Shown here: positions 10,801 to 23,417 of the stretch, piece after piece
Layout of the letters: the number at the start of each line of letters is the position of its first letter
How positions within the stretch are numbered: the stretch's first letter is position 1
NCBI GenBank assembly: GCA_030268105.1
Contig: BSDZ01000094.1
Span: 4,250,501-4,314,500, forward strand
Length of the DNA: 64,000 nucleotides
From: Volvox africanus
Taxonomy: Eukaryota > Chlorophyta > Chlorophyceae > Chlamydomonadales > Volvocaceae
Reading direction: 5' to 3'
Made by a program: the position numbers and the translations under genes
Notes under the pieces: generated by a model
What the model saw: the letters and a program-made list of their open reading frames with translations, nothing else
Database searches by the model: none
Told to the model about the DNA's origin: nothing

Positions 10801-13800
10801 GGATTTTCCGTCGCCGCAAGCACCACGGCAGACAGAGCCGCTGCAGCAGCCGTTGGCGATACAGCAACATCTCCTGCTGCCGCTGCCACCTAAGCAGACC
10901 GGTGCCGTTCCCGCATTTCCGGATAGGGCAGAGCCGGCGGCAGTGACAACGGCGGCGGCGGTGGCAAGCCCGCCAGGCCTGCACGGACAGGTAGAGGTGC
11001 AGCCTTTCTTAGGCCTGGGCGGTGGGAGCAGTGGGGGTGAGCCTGCGGCGGCGGCGGTAGCGGCGACGGCGCCCGCTGGCAGGTTGGAGCCACAGCCGCG
11101 CCAACCGTTTAGAAGTTTCCCACCCACTGACGAGGCGGCAGCGGCGGCGGCGGCGGCTGCAGCACATCCGGCGCAAGATGGCGGGCTGCGACAACCGCCG
11201 GAAACCTCAATGGAGCAGATTATTTCAGCGATATTGCAGCCGGATTTGGAGCCACCACAACAGCAAGAGCAGCCGCCGCAGACGCAGATGCAGCAGTCAA
11301 GTTGGTCGTTGCCAGCGCCGGACTTGTGCTCGTCCCTTGGATTTGCCACGTCACTGGCTGGGGCGGCGGGCACTGGCGAAGATCAGCAGCCTGTCCCCAA
11401 TCCCCTCTCCGCCGTCGACGACAGCGCACTTGTCCACAGCTCGTCCACTATGCCCGGGACGAGCACCGGTTTAGGTTCACAGTCGACGGAGGGCCTTATG
11501 ATGACAGTGGAAGTGACAGCAGGGGACGAGGACCCCCGGAGCGGTGTTTTTCCCGACAACGTCCGAGCGGCTGCTGCAGCCGTGCGCGAGACCGCTGCGG
11601 TGGCGCAGGTTATGTCGCTGGCGCAGGTGAGAGCCGCCCGCGCATACGCCAGTGCAGCAGCTGCGGCATCAGCGGCGTTGGCATCGGCGGCGGCGCCATT
11701 GCCACCGGCGCCGGCGCAGCTATCACACGCCTCGGCCTCGTCCGGGTCTCCCGTTGACCAAACGCCGGCGCAGCCGCCGCCAGAACCGTTGCCAGCCTCG
11801 GGCGGGTTTGTGCCGACGACATATGGCCCTACCTGGGATCCTGCATTGCGCGGCGCAGCGATGGTGGGTGCCATGTATACGCCTGGTATTGGTCAGATGG
11901 TACCAATGGACCAGTTGCTGCTACAGCCGCAGCATTACCCGCTCCCTGGACCCCACCAAGCGCAAGTCCATCCGTATCCGGCGCCCCAGCCGGTACCCGG
12001 TCACCTTCCACCGCAGCTGCAGCCGCAGGAGTTGCAGCTGCCGGGCCAGCAAACCCAATCCCAGTCGCAGCAGATTTCCCCTCAGCCGCAGCTGCCACTT
12101 GCACATCCTCTCCAAGAACAGCAACAGCATCAGAGTCATCAACAACATGTGCAACAACTGCAGCACGCACAGCAGCAATTCATCGCCCAAGCGCAACTTG
12201 AGCAGTACTTAATCCAACATGCAGCTGGGGCGGCTGGGTTGATGGCGGCAGGAGCAGGCACGCCCTATGCACAGGCGCCGATGGGACCTCTGGCGCCGCC
12301 TGCGCCTTACCAGCAGTCCCGAAAAGCCCCAACGCGTGGTCCCCCGCGACCAGCAACATGGTCGGCAGCGGCGACACAGCCGGCAAGTACTGGCCGTTCC
12401 AGCCGTATCGCCTCGGCGGGCGTGACCCTGGCGGTGAAAGCAGCAGTGGCTATGGAGATGTACAGATCGGATCCCGGCTCCTCAGGCACCGGCGCGACGG
12501 ATGATGAATCTAATTCCGCAAGGGAGGCTAGCAGCGATAGTGGTAGCGACTACGAAGCACCAGGTCGCGGTATGCGAGGCCGCGGGGGCCGGGGTTCCCG
12601 TGGGCGCGGCGCTCGGGGCCGCGGGAGAGGCCAGGGCCAGGCCCCCAGCCGCGTGCTTAGGGGCCGCGGCCGGGCCGCGGCCCCTAACACACTACACGAC
12701 GGCGCCGCCGCCGACCATCTTCCGGACGAGGGCTTCACGGGGCGCGCAAGGGGCAGCATCAAAGCCGCCGCCAGCAAGGGCGAGGCGGCGCCCACAGCCG
12801 CTGCGGCCCCGGCGTACCAATTTATGCTGGGGGCTCAGCCTCTCAATTCGGACGGTAATGGATACAGTGGGGCGTACGCCTACCCGCACGAAGGGCATGG
12901 CGAAGGTACCGCCGCTGGCGGTGGCGGCGATGTTGGTGCCTACACTGGCATATGGCAGGCGGAAGTAGCGGCCGCCGCCGATGCCCCACCCGCAACTGTC
13001 TCCGAACCCCCAAATGCAACCACGACCGCCGTTGCTGATGGTAACGCCGGTGGGGTAGACGCACTAGCCCAGTTGCAAATGCTGTCTGCAATAGTGATGG
13101 CGCGGGCGCCGCCTCCGGTTGGCCCCTTTGGATCTCAGCTCGCTGCCGATATAGGAGGGCTTCCGTCCATCAACGAGCTGGGGACGGAGTTGTTAGGAAG
13201 TGGCAAAGACGTTAGCGGCAGTGCGTTAGGCATAGACGTCACTGCGGAGCAGCCACCTGAACCAGCACTTCCAACGCCGCCGCCTCCACCGCCGCCGCCG
13301 CCAGCAGCAAGTGAGGGTGCGGAGCTAATGGCTGCTATGATTGAGACAGCACCTGCGATTTCATCATCCGAGGCTCAACGTGGGGCGATTTCAGAGCAGG
13401 AGCCTGCAGGGCCGCTTCGGAGAGGCGGACAAGAGGCCCAGGAGAGCCTGGCCGGATTGAGCAGGCCAGTCTCCCGCGGCCTTGCGCCCGAGCCCGCGCC
13501 AGTGGTGGAGGGGGCAACAGCACCGCCGCCACCGCTGCCGTTGGTGGTGCCAGTGGTGACCACCGCCACGGCGGGGCCTTGCGCTTCCGCCGTGGCTGCG
13601 GTAATGCCGGTTTCGGAGGAGCTGCAGCCGCATCACGGGCCGCAGGCTGTTGAGAGTATGAGTTCGCCTGGGCCTCTACAGGCTGTCAATCGAAAAATCG
13701 AGCCGCGCCGTACGGGTACGGGTCTACGTATAAGGCTTCGTGGTGTCGCCCGAGCAGCGGCAGCAGCAGCTGCTGCCGCTGCCGCCTCTACTCGTCACAA

Positions 13801-16800
13801 CGCATCATCCGGGTCAGGTGCGGCGACCACCTTTGCCACAGCGGGTTCTGATTGCGCCGCAGCTGCAACGGCTAAGGATGCCAGCCAAGTTGGTACGGAC
13901 CCGGGACCCGGGTCCGGGGATCAGCCTGGTTTAAGCGCAGCCACAGGCCTGCCTAATGGGGCTTCCGGTAGCACGTACGACGACACGGCCGCTGTGGTTG
14001 CAACCGGGAAGAATGCTGCGAATGCTATAGCAGTGTCAGGGCCATCGGCGGCGCCGTCTCCTCCGCCAGCACAGGGAATAAATCCACTGCCGGTTCAGGC
14101 TGATGGCACTGTTGACACTGTCGAGGTCACGGGAGTACAGGCGGCAGCGCCGTCCACTGCCGGCGTGCATCAGCCGCGGGTTGCACCGGAAGCGAATCCG
14201 GCAGGCTTCCCTCCTGCCTTCGTGCTGCCGCCGTCGCTTGCATCACCGTCGCCGCCACATCCACCGTCGCCAGGGTCACCACAATTGCCAGGGTGGCAGT
14301 TGCCACATCTGCAAACGTTGCCGGCATCTGGCGATGGAGGGTTTGCGATCTTGTTGGCTGCACAGTCACCTGAAGGTCTGGCGCTGCAGCTTCCACCGCA
14401 GCATGAAGAAGTGCCGCCGGCTTTGGCGCCGCAAGTTCCACCGATTGAGACCATGGAAGCGTCTACGCTCGCAGATGCACTTGACGATACACATCCTGTT
14501 GGAGACGCGGCGGCAATCGGCGACGGGCCGTCAAGAGATGCTGCGGCGGCGGCGTCTGCGGCACCTACAACTACTGCAGAAGCTGGTGAAATTGGAGGCA
14601 GCAGCGGCGCCGGCGTCCAACTTCATCCATCCACCAAGAGCACCGCCATCGACGTCGGCACCATGATGGCTGCTGCGGCGGCGGCTGTTCCAGTTCCATG
14701 TGTGCCGCCGCTGGCGCCGTCCCTGCAATCGTTGGCGCCAGAATTTCCATCATTGGAACTGCCACCGTCGCTATTGCCTCCATCAGCGCTGCCCTCACAA
14801 CAGCTACAGCACCAGCCAGAGGTATTGCATGTATCACCATCTGAACATGTGCAAGAACGATTGACGCAGCTACAGCAGCATGATGCGGAAGCACGTATGG
14901 GGGAGCCGGGAGACGCGGACGGAAACTCTATTGTGGCAGCCGAGCCAAGGCCTCCAGAAGCCTTTGGGTCGTCGGCAACGCTATCTCTAGATGCGGCCAT
15001 AGGGGAGGCTGTATCGTATGGACCTGCCGTGGGGGCGCTGATGGCGGCAGCGGAGGTGGGCGTAGCAGTGAAGGAGCGGTCAGAAGGTGGTAAAAGGATG
15101 CTTGACGACGGCACTGCAGTGCCAGGCACGCAGCCTCCTTTGGCGGATACCCCGCCGTACCCATCGCGGACGCCGCCGTCGCCCCCACTGCCGCTGTTGT
15201 CCACGCCTTCCACGCCCTTGCCGCCGCTGCCGCTGCCGTTGCCCCCTTCTGCCTGTGCCGTGCTGCCTCTACCGCCACCGTTGCCACCGTCCTCCACAGC
15301 ATTTTTGTGTCTGCCACAGCCTTTACCTCCCTCTTCCTTGGCGCTACCATCTTTACCACCCGCCCCGCCGTCCACGGAGCTGCTTGCAGCTGCTGAGGGG
15401 CCTGCGGGACCAGCACCATTGTGTGGGACATCGCAAGCAATCGAGCCCGCACAGGCGCCAGCAACGGGGACAATAGGTTCAGAGCACGGCGCGAAGGGCC
15501 ACCCAAACAGAAGCCCCGCCTGGCACAGCGGTGATCTGATCCCTGGACGCATGCATTTGCCGGATCTGGGACCAGTCTTGGTCTCGGCTCCAGGACTTTC
15601 ACCAGCTGCAGAAGCAGAAGCCGGAGTGGAAACAGCTGGGCACGCAGCACGTCTTGCCCCTGACGCCTCCGCTAATGGTATTCCAGCTCTTGGAGACAGC
15701 ACCTTGCATGGACACAACGCACTGAGGGCGACGGCGACGGCGACGTTGGCTGTCACCAAACCGCCTGCGCATCAGCAGTACCAGAGGAACCTGACAAGAC
15801 GTCAGCAGCAGCAGGAGCAGCAGCAGCAGCAGGAGCAGCAGCAGCCAGCGCAGCCGCAAGGACAACCGGCGAAACGCCCACGCTTGCCGGCGTCTGCTAT
15901 GCCGCGTTTCCCAAGCGCTGCCCCTCTGCCCAAATCAGTTGCGGCGCTGCTGCAAACCCCAGGCGCAACGGCCGACGCCGGCGGCGGCGGCGGCTGCCGA
16001 GGCAGTGCGGCGGCAGCTGCACAACCATCAGGGGCAGTGGGTGTGACGCCGGAGGTAAGTGCAACTTCAACTGTGGCGAGAGGTTCGTGGCCCCATGACG
16101 GGTCACTGCCGGCACAGCTCTCAACCTATTTTACGCCCGGAGTAGCTGTGCCGCATCCCGCCGGTGCTGCGTCTGCCTGCCTGTCGCCGGGACCAGCTCC
16201 TGACGCATTGCTGGGAGAAGCAGGCGCTGTGGCCACTCGCAATCAAGCCACCACAGGCGCGAATCTGGGTCATGAGGGGAGCGGAGTCCCGGGCTCCAGA
16301 ACAGGCTCGGGGCCGCCAGCCGTCCTGTCAAATCCTCCAGCCTCGGTTGCCGTTGGTATGCACATTGCAGCAGGAACTCCAGCAGTAGCAGCAGGAGGAG
16401 GGGCAGGAGCAACAACTAAGCAAGCACCGCGGCCGGCTGGCTTTGATGAAATGGCTTTACCTGCAAGGGGCCGCGGTGCCAATGGCAGTGCACGCCGTGG
16501 CCCTGGCCGACCGCCTAAATCGCCTGGCCGCGGACGGGGTCGTGGCCGCGGCAACGCCCACGGCCGCAACAAGCTGGCAACGGCGCAGCACGAACCAACA
16601 CCATTGTCACAAGCGCCCTTTGAGCGTGATGATCCTGCTGCGCATTTTGGCTTCGCAACACACAGTGGCCAGCCAGAAGCCGACGCGGATGCTGCTCAGC
16701 ACAGCGACCGCGAGCTTCAAGGTGATGCCAGGGCGAACAGAAATGGCGGAGTGCCTGCCGCCGGTGCCACGCATTCGCTGGGCGCAAGGGATGCGAAGGG

Positions 16801-19679
16801 ACCGCAATCGTTCCGGCAGCCGCCGCTAGTTGAGGATGTTCAGATGGAGGGTGAAGCACGGGAAGCACGCGTGACTCGCCACCTCACAACTGCTATTGCG
16901 GTGCAGATGAGGGACCAGACGTTAACGGAGAACCACCATAGGGAAGGCACAGTGGCCGCCGGGGGAGTAGTGGCCGTCGTTGAGCCCCGTCGTGGCCGTT
17001 GCGGAGCGCTTTACTCCCGCGCGACAGTGATGGAACAAACTGGAATTGTTCGGGAAATGGTTCATCCCACAGCGCCGCTCGTCCGCGCCGAAGACCACAA
17101 CAACAATGTGGCGGCTGCCGCCACCACCCCCGCCACCGCCGCCATCGCTGCCATCACCACCGGCGATGCTGACGTGCCTGAGGGCGGCCATGGCAACGAC
17201 AGAAACCATTCGGCCAACGCATTAACGCTGGCGTCGAAACGGCGTCGGCTGATGCTGAGCGGCGCCATTGTTGCCCCGGCGTCGGCTGCAAAGGTAGCAC
17301 ATACCCCGGTTGCAAATAAAAGTGAAAGAACGGTGGGTGAGGCCGTTGGGGGCGGCCCAACCCGAACGCAATCCCGCACACGGGGCGGGCGCGCTGCTGT
17401 AGTCGCGGTTGTAGAGACATCTATTTCCCGTCTACCTCGGGGGCGCCGTTATGGCCGTCGTGTTTTATTGGCGGACGACAGCGACAGTGACGGAGGAAAT
17501 ATGGAGGGGCAGGAGCCGGCGGAGTCGCAGGATGCCAGGACGCACGGGGCGCAGGCGATTGCGCTGCGGCACCACAGCACAGTGGCGGCGGCCTCTGGGG
17601 GCATCAACCCCAGTGGTAGCAACGGCGGCGGTAGCGATACTGGCAATCAGCATCTTGATGGGGATGCTTCAACTCAACGGGCCGCGGCCGAGCGAGCTGC
17701 GGCTGAAGCGGAAGGAGGACTGTTAGGGCTAACGCCTTCGAGGGCACGACGGGCACGGGGTGGCGGCGTTGTTTCCAAACGAGCCCGCACACCTGCAGCG
17801 GTGCCGAAGGAGCCGGAGGTGGAGGAGGCGACAGAGCCCGCGTCGGCGACGGATGCAGTGGACGGCACCTTTGCAGGGGCTACTACCGAACCCGTAACAG
17901 CGGATGCCCATTCTCGGGATGCAGTTATCGCTACTCCCATTGACACTGCTATTGACGCGGGCCAGGGACGCCGTGGGAACGCAGGCATAGGCAGCGGTCG
18001 AAAGCGGGAGGTCCGGATGGGCACGAGCTACGTGGAGAGTGGACGAAAAGGTCAGGCTGCCGGGGCCAATATTGGAAACCGTGCAGACGATGACGAGGAG
18101 GGACGACCTGCGAAGACCATGCGGACGGGCCGAACGGCGGCGGCGGCGGCGGCGGCTGCTCGGCGGGGGCCTGCTGGTGTGGCCAAGCTGCCGTCCGAGC
18201 CCGCGCTTGCCCCTGCCCACGAGCTGCAGGAGGCAGCATCCCACTCCCTTCCGCAGCCCGAATCGGAACCGGCACTGGCGCAGCAGGGCGTGCAAGGGTT
18301 GCCGCTGCTGCAGGGGGAGCAGCAACGGCACCAGGAGCAGCAAAGGTTAATAGAAGCACCCGGCTCGGCGGGAGCACCAGCGGGAGCAGCAGCAGGGCAA
18401 GGACACGGGGAGCAGGGACAGGAAGCACCGCAGCGGCAGGAAGTCCTCCTTCCGACTCCTGCAAGTACCGTCGTACTTGAGGATCTGGAGCAGCAGCAGC
18501 CACAACAGAACCCAGCGGCTGTGCATGACGCCAGCCATGGCCTCGCGTCCATCGTCCCAGACTTTGCGCAGCAGCAGCAACCTCACCATCACCGTAGGCA
18601 GCAAGCCCTCCAGCATCAGGGGTGGGGTGATCAGGGCCTGCAGGTACTCCAACGGACGGTCGTGGAGCTGCAGGCGGGGATCACGGCGCAGGCGGCAGCC
18701 CTGGCGGACCTTCAGCTTCGGGCAGCGGTGGCCGAAACCCGTATGGCAGAGGCGGAAACCCGCGTGATGGCAGCAGAGGCTCGGGCGACAGCAGCTGAGA
18801 CTCGCGCAGCGGCAGCGGAGCAGCAGGCGCAGGAGGCGCAGCGGCACTCTCGGTGGCTAGAGGGGCGGGTCGAGCATTTGGATGTGGCGCGCGGGCAGCT
18901 TGAGTCGCGGCTGGTGGAGGCGGATAAAAGGGTGCGTGTGCCGGTGATGAGCCTTTTGTCCGTCCCTTTGTTGTTTGGCTCGGCGACGTATGTGTCGTAC
19001 CACCATTGCTGGGGTGGCGGTCCACTTGGCAGGGGTGGGTGGGTATATGGCGGTATGGCGATCGCCAGGTGGGTGCGGTGTGACCTGTGGGCAGCAGTGT
19101 TAGACGGTCCTGGGCGATTGTGTGTTTGTGTTTGTGCGTATGTGTGTGTGAGAGAGAGGTTTCAAAGAAGGGGGTGACAACATGTTTCGCATTCAAGGCT
19201 TGAGGCCACCTATTCCTCCAGAGCGGGGCGAATCTGATCAGCCAGATTAACAAAAGGATGTCCTGTCAGGTAACCCTCCCTCCTGAAATTCCCACGGCTT
19301 ACTAAGTTCGATGCTTCCGTCCGTTTTCCCCCCATACGTTTAGGCCCAGGACTACGCCGCGTTTGTCACGGCCGTCGCCATGGCTGTCTCAAGCGCTCGG
19401 GCGCGTGGCGCTCAAATGCGCCTGGAAGGAGAGTGGGACCATGTACAGGAGTTGGGATCAGCTGACCCGTTGGAGGGCCCGGAGGAGATGGCTGGGGGAA
19501 TCGCAGTAACAGCGCCGGAAGCGGCCGGACCGTCCAATCCATCACGTGCGCCGCCGTCACTCGGCGCCGCCAGTGCTCGTGGGTTCCCTAGTGGCGGCAG
19601 AGGCCGGCGTAGAAAGGCTGGGGCTATGCGCGGCGCGGGCGTGGCTGCTGGTGAGGGTGCAGCCGAGGATGCGACGTGA
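4833..19679 (+). CDS. Giant low-complexity nuclear protein with degenerate PHD-like finger, RGG and AT-hook motifs
   Basis: Phase-consistent exons are 4833-5291, 6556-6693, 7253-7322, 7746-7846, one ending at 8510, 8673-8879, 9524-9789, 9975-10152, 10428-18931 and 19344-19679. One more exon probably lies at about 5.79-5.89 kb, and an exon entry between 7847 and 8400 is unresolved. The product exceeds 3,200 residues. A Cys-rich segment runs across three exons: CAEC (8477), CDNC with VDPDCCG (8822-8860), then GDVWLCRWC. This resembles the BRPF/JADE-type PHD order, but Asp stands where the usual zinc-binding His is. The 8.5-kb exon is Ala/Pro/Gln/Gly-rich with an RGG block (about 12.56-12.66 kb), KRPRL (about 15.87 kb), RRGPGRPPKSPGRGRGRG (AT-hook-like, 16492-16545) and an Ala/Glu heptad coiled coil (about 18.64-18.93 kb). 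A chromatin or RNA-binding role is inferred. The part before 10 kb could be a separate gene, but the phases join. Confidence 0.7.
8477..9552 (+). other. PHD-like zinc-finger segment (split by introns)
   Basis: Cysteine pairs CAEC, CDNC, a CC pair in VDPDCCG and CRWC appear in PHD order across exons joined in phase (8510 to 8673, 8879 to 9524). The tryptophan two residues before the last cysteine pair, in DVWLCRWC, is the normal PHD position. Two departures are visible: about 57 residues lie between the first and second pairs, and Asp replaces the His of the C4HC3 pattern. Histone binding is therefore uncertain. Confidence 0.55.
16492..16554 (+). other. AT-hook-like / GR-rich DNA-binding motif
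   Basis: Within the giant exon the reading frame gives RRGPGRPPKSPGRGRGRG. The GRP core flanked by basic residues is the known AT-hook pattern for minor-groove binding. It is followed by a GR repeat like the longer RGG block at about 12.56-12.66 kb. Confidence 0.7.
18640..18931 (+). other. C-terminal coiled-coil segment of the giant protein
   Basis: The frame reads as Ala/Glu/Arg heptads (for example AEARATAAETRAAAAEQQAQ) for about 95 residues up to the donor at 18931. It continues into the last exon with AQDYAAFVTAVAMAVSSARA. The pattern suggests oligomerisation. Confidence 0.7.
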
Positions 19680-19713
19680 GGTGGTGTCTCGTGCTGCGGC
19701 TGGAGCTGACGTG

Positions 19714-19744
<31 letters not shown>

Positions 19745-19977
19745 TTGGCACCTGGAATAGTTTACTTGGTGTAGGCGCGCATGTAGCCATTGGTTTCGTC
19801 CCATATGTTGGGTTGTGCTGTCCTTGCGGGTTTAGACGCCGTGGAGGGACAATCCTTGACTCACATATCAATAATATATAATGCATGTACGGTAAGGACC
19901 CTAAGGCTATACTACGTAACCTACCATGAGCTGGGAACGCGGCGCTATCCCGTGGGTGCATGCGCTCATGTTGGATT

Positions 19978-19982
19978 TGTAA
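19978..19982 (+). terminator. UGUAA poly(A) signal candidate for the giant gene
   Basis: TGTAA lies about 300 nt after the TGA at 19677-19679. UGUAA is the usual polyadenylation signal of volvocine algae. A five-base motif can also occur by chance. Confidence 0.4.
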
Positions 19983-20360
19983 AGCGACGCCTGTACGCCA
20001 GCACGCCTGGACTCGCATGGCATATGGTGGCGTGTCTGATTAGAGTTATCCACTGCACATGCGGCCATGGTGGCGATGTGCTGGTATACCTTGTTGGATG
20101 GCAAGAATGGATTTGTCTGGGGCCGTTATGGGGAAGTCCTCAGGCAGGGTTGGGTAGTGGGTTCCTGCTTACAGTCAGTCAGGGCGCACTCAATGACGAT
20201 TTCTTTCTTTTATGGGGCCTGCCTCTGAATTTGTTACGCTGCTCTCGGATTCGGTACGCAGGTTGAGGCAGCTATGTCGTAAATACTGGGCGGGTGGGTG
20301 GGTTGTCTATTTTGGGTATGCTGTATCCATATGGGTCATTGCCGCAGGGGGGGGGGAGGT

Positions 20361-20413
20361 GAATATCGCGAATACCAGCGGTGCGTGGGAATATCGCGAA
20401 TACCAGCGGTGCG
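20361..20413. repeat. 25-bp tandem duplication
   Basis: Identical 25-bp units at 20361-20385 and 20389-20413 are separated by 3 bp, directly after a G10 homopolymer. Each unit itself contains two closely spaced GAAT-starting half repeats (gaatatcgc, gaatacc). Confidence 0.9.
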
Positions 20414-22463
20414 CTCCCATGTCAGAGCTTATTCCGCTCTCCCCCGAGTGAGGTGTTGCGGATGGCCTTTGGGTCAAGCTTGTGAAAGGCAGCGCAGGCA
20501 ACGTGGAGGCTATAAAAGCAGCGGACAAGGTGACACCGGGTACGACACCCTTTGCGGTTAGAGGCGTAAATCCATAAGTTATGCCGCGACCGTCTGGTCA
20601 AGACAGGTTCCTGACAAATCATATGCCGCTTAATAGTGTGCCGCGTAGTTGTGCATTGGTGGACTCCATTCGCTTAGTTCGTTTGGCGGGAAGTCCCTTT
20701 CAAAGGTGTATGGCTAAATGTATCTCGAGCACGTTTGTGCACTGCGCTTTGGGGAAAAGGCTATGACGACTTTATCTGAAATGAGCGGTGGGTGTTGACG
20801 TGCATCTTGAGATTGTCCTTGGACGGAGATGTGGGCGACGTTTTCCGGTTGCCGGGACGTGTATGAAAGTGGAAAAAAGGCGCACTCGCAATGTTATGGT
20901 TTGTCTTTGGGTAACCCTTCCGTCTCCAACATCACACATTGTTTATGATGGTGTTCTGGAAGACCGGACCTTCTTGCGGTGCTGTCGTGCGTTGCGATGC
21001 ATATAATAGCGCACAGCTTCCCCGTAAGGACTGGACGCGGGCGTTGTATGGAATACCGGTATTTGGTACGTACTTGAGCTTGCCAGTCTTGGGTTGTCAT
21101 TGTTATTAGGATAACGCGAAAGCAACTGTTAATTAACGACTGGTGTCGTTATTAACCTTAACTTTTGAAGGTCTGAACTCCCGAGCCCCGTGTAAGGAGC
21201 CGCGCTCATGTGTGCGTTATGCGGTTATGGGCTTAGGATTACTCGGCAGCGGGGCACTTTTAAATCAATCCTCGCAGCATGGGATTTCCATTCTTACGTT
21301 TTTTCTTCTATGGTTTTGTTACTTCAAATGATCCTGATGTGGTGACGAACTCGATTAGTTCCGGCGATCTTTGTCGAGCGTGCTATGGAGCCTAGCGCCA
21401 TCGGGATCGTGCGGAATGTTATCTATCAAGGCATTCAAGATCGCATCCTTCTACTTCCATTCAATCGATGTCGGAAGTGAGCTGTGATGTACGGTCAGCA
21501 AGGATCGTAGGGAACCTGAGCTTGTCTAATGGGCGACTCTTACGCACAGCACATGTAGGCCATCGCCGTGTCACCGGTAACACAAAAGGGTTACAGCATC
21601 GAGACTGAAATTCAAACGACAACCGAAGCGGATATTTCAACAAGGGGAATGGATCGCATCTGGGTTTATTGCTTCAATTAATGTGCCTCTTTGACTCCAG
21701 GACATAGGCATATTCGCTAGAATACAAGCAAAGAACCCTCGTAATATTTTAGTTCAAAAATGAAGGTGAGAAGTGTGTAAGAACTGTGCACGACCTCCGA
21801 AACGAAACCTGATGGATAGAATCAAGCGCAATCTGACCGTTTGGCTTGATTGTGGCAATACGTGGAGAGTCTACCAGTTACACATAAGCGATTCTTCATA
21901 GTTTTAAAACTATTTGCCCCGAGTGAAATACTTTTCTGGACTTCCGTTGTATCGTCTGCCGTACAACATAGAAAGCGCGGGAAGCCAGTGCCGTTCCCAG
22001 TTGTTAACCAGCGCTTAGTTATGCCGCGTCCTAAACGTAGGCAATATATATTTAGTTGTCCAGTGTTTCTTACCATTGTATGGAAGTTGCTGTGGTTGCG
22101 CGGAATACATAACGCTCGCTCGCAACCTGAAACTGGTCGTAATATCAGCCCGACCCCATTTGCAGGCTTAAACGAATCTTTATCCTGCGCTACGAAATAC
22201 CTTTGGGGCATCAAAACCTGCAGTCGCACGGGTTTAGCAGCTGCACCGAGTATTCGCGCAGGACCTCAATACGCCGAGGTGCTTCTGAGGGAGTTTTTGT
22301 GGCAATGAAGTCTACCATGCGGCCATCACGGGAAGGGGGCTTGCGGCATCGCGTTAGCCTTCCCAATTGGCCACCGGTGGGTGCAAGGTGTTTAAACGTC
22401 AGTGTCTAGCGCTCCATTTAATATATATTAAACGAATCGCATGCTTGTAAATGACATGTGCAG

Positions 22464-23417
22464 AACGCAGTCCCAGCTGCGGTCGATCAGCACCGCAGCC
22501 GACTGTCGGACGCGTTCCTGCAGACAGCCAATAAGCTGAAACTGGGAAATGATGTGCTTTTCACGAACTTTCAGGTAAATTGGAACGTGGGGGTTTGAAT
22601 GTCAGGATAGTTCAATAAAACTCTTCGGCAGTGACAGCCCGTCCACTTCATTTTAACCGATGCTTACTCGTGTAATTTTCTGTTACAGAGGAAATTGATG
22701 AAGAGGGCAACTGCAGTCGTTGCGGACGCTTTGCTTGGCCCTGGTGCCACCCCATCCCTTCGTCTGCTCTTGAGGCGTGCTCTTCGTGCTCTCGTGGCCA
22801 TGGCTTCATCTCTTACATTCCTTCTTAAGATCTCCGTTATGGTTTCTTCTCTCGGTCAGCTCGATTTCGTGCACGACATCAGGGCGGACGCCGAGCTGGC
22901 GTCGACTGTTGATTCAATATTATGCCCGGCAGTGCCGCCAACGTTATTGGTTCGTGCCACTCTTTTCACTATATCTGTGCTAACGTACTGGCTCAATCTC
23001 AGCACGACCACTGACTCGCTGGTCCACTTAAACCCTGAGCCACTTGACTTCATCAAGGGCGCTGAGTCGGTAAGTTCTTTTGGTATTGACAGCGTTTCGC
23101 TGCGGAACAGATGCCTTGCGCCTTGGGAATAATAGGTAGATAATGCGGAACCGCGGTGTCAATATGACCTCTTCTGGCATTTACCAGTCAAATCCATTTT
23201 CTGTGGTCTCTGGCTCAGCATTGTGACTTGGGGTTCCTATTATCAGGACGCAATGTGTTGGTGTTTTTAGGTGCTGGACCTGGCGATGAGTGGGCCTGGC
23301 CTTATGGAAAGTGGCAAAGGCCTGATGAAGGTACGGGCTGCACTTGGCAGCGGCACCAATGAGGAGCGCGGCGTGGATGAGGCCGATGACGTCGACGACA
23401 GCGCTGAGGACAATTGA
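22464..23417 (+). CDS. Tandem-family member 1 (short type), 5' end not found
   Basis: Exons 22464-22574, 22689-23069 and 23271-23417 join in phase 0 to a TGA stop. Exon one ends in DAFLQTANKLKLG...FTNFQ, the same -FxxFQ/intron junction as members 2 and 3. Exon two (127 codons) contains two copies of a helical module: PSLRLLLRRALRALVAMASS through LGQLDF, then PTLLVRATLFTISVLTYWLN through LVHLNP. Exon three begins VLDLAMSGPGLMESGKGL and ends with an acidic tail. An in-frame stop lies just before the acceptor at 22463, so unlike members 2-4 the start codon must sit in an upstream exon, or the copy is 5'-truncated. I do not recognise the family. The helices are amphipathic to hydrophobic, so membrane association is possible. 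Confidence 0.7.

Larger units (their letters stand above)
19680..22463. other. Intergenic, no convincing gene
   Basis: The 3' flank of the giant gene, then lower-GC DNA. A 25-bp tandem duplication lies at 20361-20413. Between 21822 and 22308 opposite strands carry overlapping open frames of 135-152 codons. Neither shows a recognisable motif or the bias of the real exons, though one might hide the missing first exon of the family member that follows. Confidence 0.5.

Noticed and set aside
10345..18847. Many antisense and alternate-frame open frames of 60-380 codons opposite the giant exon
   Set aside because: Long GC-rich triplet-repetitive exons lack stops in all frames. These show no independent splice signals or motifs.
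21822..22308. Overlapping open frames of 135 and 152 codons on opposite strands
   Set aside because: No domain pattern, no splice partner, and both strands open equally, so chance is likely. A hidden first exon of member 1 cannot be excluded.
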